Below, one piece after another: positions 60,701 to 64,000 of a DNA stretch of 64,000 nucleotides. Under the pieces are notes generated by a model, which saw only the letters and a program-made list of their open reading frames with translations, ran no database searches and had not been told where the DNA came from. This DNA comes from Dillenia suffruticosa (taxonomy: Eukaryota > Streptophyta > Magnoliopsida > Dilleniales > Dilleniaceae), in the NCBI GenBank assembly GCA_033439265.1, contig JAVTVX010000016.1, forward strand, positions 17,282,701-17,346,700, read 5' to 3'. Positions within the stretch are counted from its first letter, which is position 1. Each line of letters opens with the position of its first letter. A program made the translations under genes and the position numbers.

Positions 60701-62620
60701 TGCCTCCACAAACTAGAAGAAGGCCATCAGAGCGTGCACTTGAAGTAGCATACCTACTCAGGATAAGGATAAAGTAAAAGTAATAAAATTTTAGAAGTGC
60801 TATTCGAGTATCATTCTACTAGATATATTCGCTGATCAAATAATGTAGCTTTACTATTTTTCTGAAAAGGCAATATTAACTTGTCAAGTGGAACCTTTTG
60901 CTTTAACACACTTATCAATGAGGATCACAGCATCCTCGCCAGTTACACCTAAACAAGTTCCTTTTCCTAACTTGCTTACCATTTCTAACAACCAATTAAC
61001 TTGATGAAGCAACCTTACCTTATTTACACACCAAAAGAAAGGGAACAGATAACACTATCAGAAATTTCAGCAATATGTTACACTTCAAACAATAGACCAT
61101 CCATGGTTGTCATCTTATTTAACACAGGGAGAAAAGAAAATTAAAATGCATCCAAAACAAGAATTTGCATCATGTAGTATTTTGATGTATGTGTAGCAGG
61201 AAGTAGGGAGAACAAAGCTCATGATCATATGCCAACTATTGTTCCAATCTCAAGAACCCAACAGATAATTCTACATAACAGAAATAGCTATTGTTCTCTA
61301 AGTCCTCTGACAATGATTCAACAGCTTCTTTAAGAGAACAGAGTAACCTATTTGTAAATTTTTATATGGATTAAGGCCCATCGACAACACTAGCTTCTTT
61401 ACACCTTAAACATGTTGAATACGTTTCAAAATACCTTCTTCTCTTCCTCTACGTATTTCATTTATTGAAAAGAGTAGATAGTGTTTAGAAGATCATTATT
61501 ATCTCATAGTTGTATCCAACATGAAACGTGAAATGTATTAGGATGATTTACTATCAGCTTAATGACAATGGAAAATTTTCATGGCCAGTCTTTGTGCAAA
61601 GCATGTTCCACTTCCTTACAATAGCTTTAGAAAGGAGAGGGAAGAAAAGGTAGAAACCTAACTTGAATGGAGGTGGACCTTCACCTTCTGGCTCCAGTTT
61701 CTGCCATTTGTAAGGTTTAACAGTTGTGTCCAAGGCCCAAACATCTGCCGACTGCTGCTTCCCTGAAGATCATGTGCCAGAATTCTTCCTCATACAACAA
61801 GCTATGACATATATTGGACAGATGAATGGAACAAAAATTTTCAAGAAAGAAGATTGCTGACTTACCATCATTCCCCCCAACCGCCAACAAGAATCTTTGT
61901 CCTACAAGAGACATTACGTGCCCATAGCGTGGTCCTGGACCTGGCCCTTTAGTAACAACTCTATAACATAACATTAAATTTATATATGATATAACAAAAA
62001 AATTAAAAAGAATGTTGTAGTTATCTGATCCAATTCCTCACCTATGCCAGCGTGGTCGCTGCTGTGAAAGATCAAGAACATACAGATCCTCTGCAGCCAG
62101 ACCCGCTGGACCAATTCCCCCCTAAGTAGAATTATATGAAAAATTGTATTATTGCAATGACAAAATACAATTGAAACACAGAAGAGAAAGTTCAAGCACC
62201 ATACGACAGCCCACGCACATGCTAACCTGAATAACTACCATAGTGCCAACAGCTGCTGCAACATGTGCTGCCCTTGGAGTGGGTGGTTCCCCAAGTGGGG
62301 TAATTCTGCAGGTAAAACAATTAAGAAAGCATTCTGAAGTACTGACCATAATCAGATAAAGTATGGAAGTCATTACTGCCAGAGTGCTACTGTTGCTTCA
62401 GCAGTTATGAACAGCTCATTGGTTATTTCCAACCAAAATCTTGCAGGGCCCCCAAAAAAAAATTAAAAATAAAAATAAAAAGAATAACAACAACAACATC
62501 AACAGATCTGGCAGTGGTACCTTCCATGATGCACTTGTCTCACATTTCAAACACCATACCTGGACCATGTACATGACATGATATCATAACAATGGACATC
62601 TGCAGTTGCTCCTGCTAATC
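36963..62620 (-). CDS. BSL: BSL2/BSL3-like Kelch-repeat Ser/Thr phosphatase, 20 exons visible, 5' end beyond window
   Basis: BSU1-family PPP phosphatase; family members act in brassinosteroid signalling (on BIN2-type kinases) and in cell polarity. Exons, 5' to 3': 62560-62620, 62227-62305, 62042-62121, 61866-61960, 61663-61762, 60684-60753, 59397-59498, 59212-59293, 57467-57646, 49989-50256, 49681-49921, 49387-49557, 42913-43151, 41683-41767, 41495-41593, 41213-41412, 41045-41120, 38618-38753, 38397-38536, 36963-37046. All phases join, giving 861 residues. The Kelch part has [39 protein letters not shown] and [18 protein letters not shown]. The linker has [19 protein letters not shown], as in BSL2/3. 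The phosphatase core is intact: [41 protein letters not shown]. The end is [11 protein letters not shown]...SLAWI. The family's N-terminus (roughly 150 aa) is not in the window. Introns reach 7.2 and 6.2 kb because of insertions. Confidence 0.95.
38988..39833 (+). mobile_element. 5'-truncated RTE LINE with 11-bp TSD in BSL intron
   Basis: Contains only the C-terminal part of the [26 protein letters not shown] near 39158, [19 protein letters not shown] at 39496-39552, and [15 protein letters not shown] before the stop at 39711. A T-rich 3' UTR follows and ends in ttgttgttgttattttt. Flanking direct repeats ATTGAACCTAT are exact at 38977-38987 and 39834-39844, the mark of target-primed insertion. 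Antisense to the BSL gene. Confidence 0.85.
42328..42456. repeat. Perfect 64-bp tandem duplication in BSL intron
   Basis: The unit starting cctaaagataacaaggaaga occurs at 42328-42391 and again at 42392-42455 with no difference seen. Identity suggests a recent duplication, or an assembly or sequencing artefact. Confidence 0.9.
43266..43617 (+). repeat. Left LTR of the TRIM-like element
   Basis: TG...CA ends. Contains the TATA-like block at about 43309-43320 and a GA-rich stretch. The right LTR lacks part of the sequence between about 43365 and 43430. Confidence 0.7.
44390..46215 (+). mobile_element. RTE LINE nested inside the TRIM-like element
   Basis: RT blocks in order: a stretch matching [20 protein letters not shown] near 44405, [20 protein letters not shown]-like sequence near 44520, and [20 protein letters not shown] at 44814-44873. 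Next come [14 protein letters not shown] and [15 protein letters not shown], then the catalytic site as FADN (near 45098; family FADD). The C-terminal part lies near 45300-45760. The 3' end is a T-rich UTR closing with ttgttggtgttgttg (about 46201-46215). Many stops. The 5' limit is uncertain. Antisense to BSL. Confidence 0.75.
44686..44900 (+). repeat. Internal tandem duplication in the nested RTE
   Basis: The segment coding [21 protein letters not shown] at about 44679 recurs about 106 bases later as [16 protein letters not shown], followed each time by an RIP-/RIS-..LSW motif. Normal elements have it once. The copies have diverged, so the duplication is not recent. Confidence 0.6.
49143..49350. 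repeat. 106-bp imperfect tandem duplication next to a BSL exon
   Basis: Copies start cactatgtaaggcc (49143) and cactgtgtaaggcc (49249). Both contain cttggaacaaacaagaagaa followed by atgg. The array lies directly downstream (in gene sense) of the exon 49387-49557, inside the intron. Confidence 0.75.
51380..53655 (+). mobile_element. RTE-clade LINE copy in BSL intron
   Basis: The 5' region shares blocks with the minus-strand copy at 26150 (agtaacaagttagcaa, then ctggatgtggtgtcaaata). AP-endonuclease start: [19 protein letters not shown] (about 51597) and [22 protein letters not shown] part: [20 protein letters not shown] near 52078, and [17 protein letters not shown] near 53372. The copy breaks off after [11 protein letters not shown] near 53640, before the FADD site, so it is 3'-truncated. 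Stops and frameshifts throughout. Antisense to BSL. Confidence 0.8.
54719..54761. repeat. Compound microsatellite (TG)n(AG)n after a G run
   Basis: Eight G at 54711-54718, then about ten TG units and about eleven AG units. The open frames across it are low-complexity artefacts. Confidence 0.95.
56461..56622. repeat. 81-bp direct repeat, two units plus fragment
   Basis: Two units, tggttgttttgacaacactc (56461) and tggttgttttggaaatactc (56542), share aagctcac.tggatta and end in the gaaatg.agttggtg pattern. A third partial match (gctcacatagattacaaat) follows near 56663. In a BSL intron. Confidence 0.65.
56822..56960 (+). pseudogene. PPR-like coding fragment with an in-frame 30-bp duplication
   Basis: The translation [40 protein letters not shown] resembles the join of two pentatricopeptide repeats in plant organelle RNA-processing proteins (family form A-VFD-M-ER--VSWNA-I-A----G). 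The 30 bases coding [10 protein letters not shown] are present twice in tandem (from about 56849). No start, no neighbouring repeats and no long frame, so this is a scrap inside a BSL intron. Only about 45 residues support the call. Confidence 0.45.
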
Positions 62621-63542
62621 CTGAAACCTCAAATCCAGATAAATTCTTAAACTTCTATTCAATATAGATTTTCTAAAGCTATATAGTATCAAACCTTTGG
62701 TAAACATCATGATCCATGAGAGTAAACAGTACCTAGGGAACTGAATTCTATTCATGGAGAATAAATTCTATTACCTAATGCTTCATATTCCTTTAAATTA
62801 CCCATGTCAAGATCATAGTAACAGAAACGAATTCTCTGGCATGTGAAATAGACTCAACCACATGACATGAGTAGGTGACATAGGCATATATCTATGTGTT
62901 CATATGGAAGTACATAGACACATTGTTTGCTTTTTACATGTATAAGCATAGATGGAAATGAACCAGCAAAGATGGCCAAAACTTGCAAAAATTAGCTAAG
63001 GCATAGGAACGAGAATTTCAATCAAACTGAATATATCTATTTGAAGGTGGTCATTGTCGACAAACTAGAGATGTATAATTTAACTTGGTAAATATGTGTA
63101 GATATTATCATAAAACCCTACGATCGGCTGCATACACTAAGTCGCCCAAAACTTCCATCATCCTAGGCATTCTTCCACAATTGATAAATTAGATCAACAG
63201 TGTGGTGGCATTTATAGAGGCTTTTAATATGCCTCTATTGTATTCCTGACAATAAACATGTCATAATATTGTGCTGAGATAGTAGCACTACTTTCAGACC
63301 CCACAAAGGGAGGGGGAGGGGAAAAAACCTACTAAAATTGGGCTAAAACAACCCTGATACATCTTTCAATTAGGTAAAAAATGGAAAGTTTTGAATACAA
63401 TTAGGAGCAACATTAAATGCATTTGAAGTATAAGGAGCAATCTCAAGAAAGGGAAAACATAAACTCATACATCCTCTAGTTCCATAAATTACAATTTTAC
63501 ATCCTTAGACTGTGTTAGCCTATTAGTGCATAGAGTTGCGTC
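62621..63542. other. BSL first visible intron
   Basis: Sequence upstream (gene sense) of the first visible BSL exon. I searched the minus strand for the family's GPRCGHTLTAV and RLVLFGGATALEG blocks and did not find them up to 64000, so that exon lies outside the window. Confidence 0.6.
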
Positions 63543-63562
63543 AAATTAGGGGTTTGGCCTAA

Positions 63563-63857
63563 ATGGCTCACCCAGTGCATAAAGTGCTTCACGACTTAGT
63601 GTGGGGGTAGGGGTAGGGGTAGGGGGAGGGGGAGGGTGAGCGTATATGTACGCAATCTTTCCCTTACATTTTTTGTAAAGAGACTGTTTCCACAGGGTAG
63701 GGGTAGGGGTAGGGGTAGGGGTAGGGGGAGAGTGGGCGTATATGTATGCAGTTTTTTCCTTACATTTTTTTGTAAAGAGACTATTTTCACGCCTCGAACC
63801 TGTGACCTCAAAATCACCAAAGGAACAACTCCATCGTTGCGCCAAGTTTGGCCCTCT
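63563..63857 (-). mobile_element. Au-like SINE with internal duplication and TAGGGG-type arrays, 20-bp TSD
   Basis: On minus, the 5' part reads TTGGCGCAACGATGGAGTTG and then GAGGTCACAGGTTCGAGGCG, box A- and box B-like, as in plant Au SINEs. Next come TCTCTTTACA, TGCATACATATACGC, a C-rich part, and the tail GCACTTTATGCACTGGGTGA. The segment from (A)TAGTCTCTTTACA to the C-rich part occurs twice (plus 63598-63697 and 63698-63790). The C-rich part is replaced by CCCCTA repeats in each copy. A perfect 20-bp duplication starting aaattaggggtttgg flanks it (63543-63562 and 63858-63877). It sits in the BSL intron, in gene sense. Confidence 0.85.
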
Positions 63858-64000
63858 AAATTAGGGGTTTGGCCTAATTTCTAAAATTTGGAAAACATTC
63901 ATAATTGCTAATGTTTCACGGTTCACACACAATCATGCTCTTGCAATCAATGCATCAGAATAAATTCCACTAGTTCCAATCACATAGACAAAGAAAAGGG

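Noticed and set aside
63600-63735. Interstitial telomere repeat
   Set aside because: The unit is GGGGTA, not the plant TTTAGGG, and it lies wholly within a SINE bounded by a target duplication.

Overview
The window is plant nuclear DNA, most likely from a dicot. It is AT-rich, its genes are interrupted by GT-AG introns, and every recognised protein is plant-like: a spliceosomal Sm protein, an ESCRT-III-associated protein, a plant bZIP and a Kelch-phosphatase of the BSU1/BSL family, which is found only in plants and some protists. The spaces between exons and genes are filled with plant hAT, MULE, RTE, L1, copia and SINE sequences. I cannot name the species from sequence alone.

Layout. Positions 1-798 (minus) hold the 5' part of an SmB/B' gene that runs off the left edge. 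Positions 1-10 kb are otherwise intergenic and hold two hAT transposons. One is badly decayed (about 1.6-4.9 kb). The other is almost complete (5480-9922), with matched ends and an 8-bp target duplication. VPS60/CHMP5 (plus, 11455-17885, seven exons, 237 aa) carries a MULE-like foldback element in intron 1 and an L1 reverse-transcriptase relic in intron 2. A bZIP gene (minus, 19610-28875, four coding exons, 307 aa) is convergent with VPS60. It has a 7.6-kb intron that splits the basic region and contains an RTE-type LINE. From 29.8 to 37 kb lies an intergenic stretch with a decayed copia-type retrotransposon and a 60-bp minisatellite. The rest of the window (36963 to beyond 62620, minus) is a single very long BSL2/BSL3-like gene. 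Twenty exons (861 aa) are visible; the first exon or exons lie past the right edge.

The four genes are ordinary housekeeping or regulatory genes and do not form a pathway: splicing, endosomal sorting, transcription and brassinosteroid/polarity signalling. The coding exons join without frame errors, so the genes look functional. Gene length comes from introns that have grown by insertion: three RTE LINE copies, a small LTR retrotransposon with one RTE copy nested inside it, an Au-like SINE, and several tandem duplications.

I did not find a new multi-gene system. The observations most worth following are the bZIP basic region with Lys in place of the usual Asn, the SINE with an internal duplication and expanded TAGGGG-type arrays, the nested LTR/RTE insertion flanked by a 28-bp direct repeat, and several elements whose target-site duplications can be read directly.
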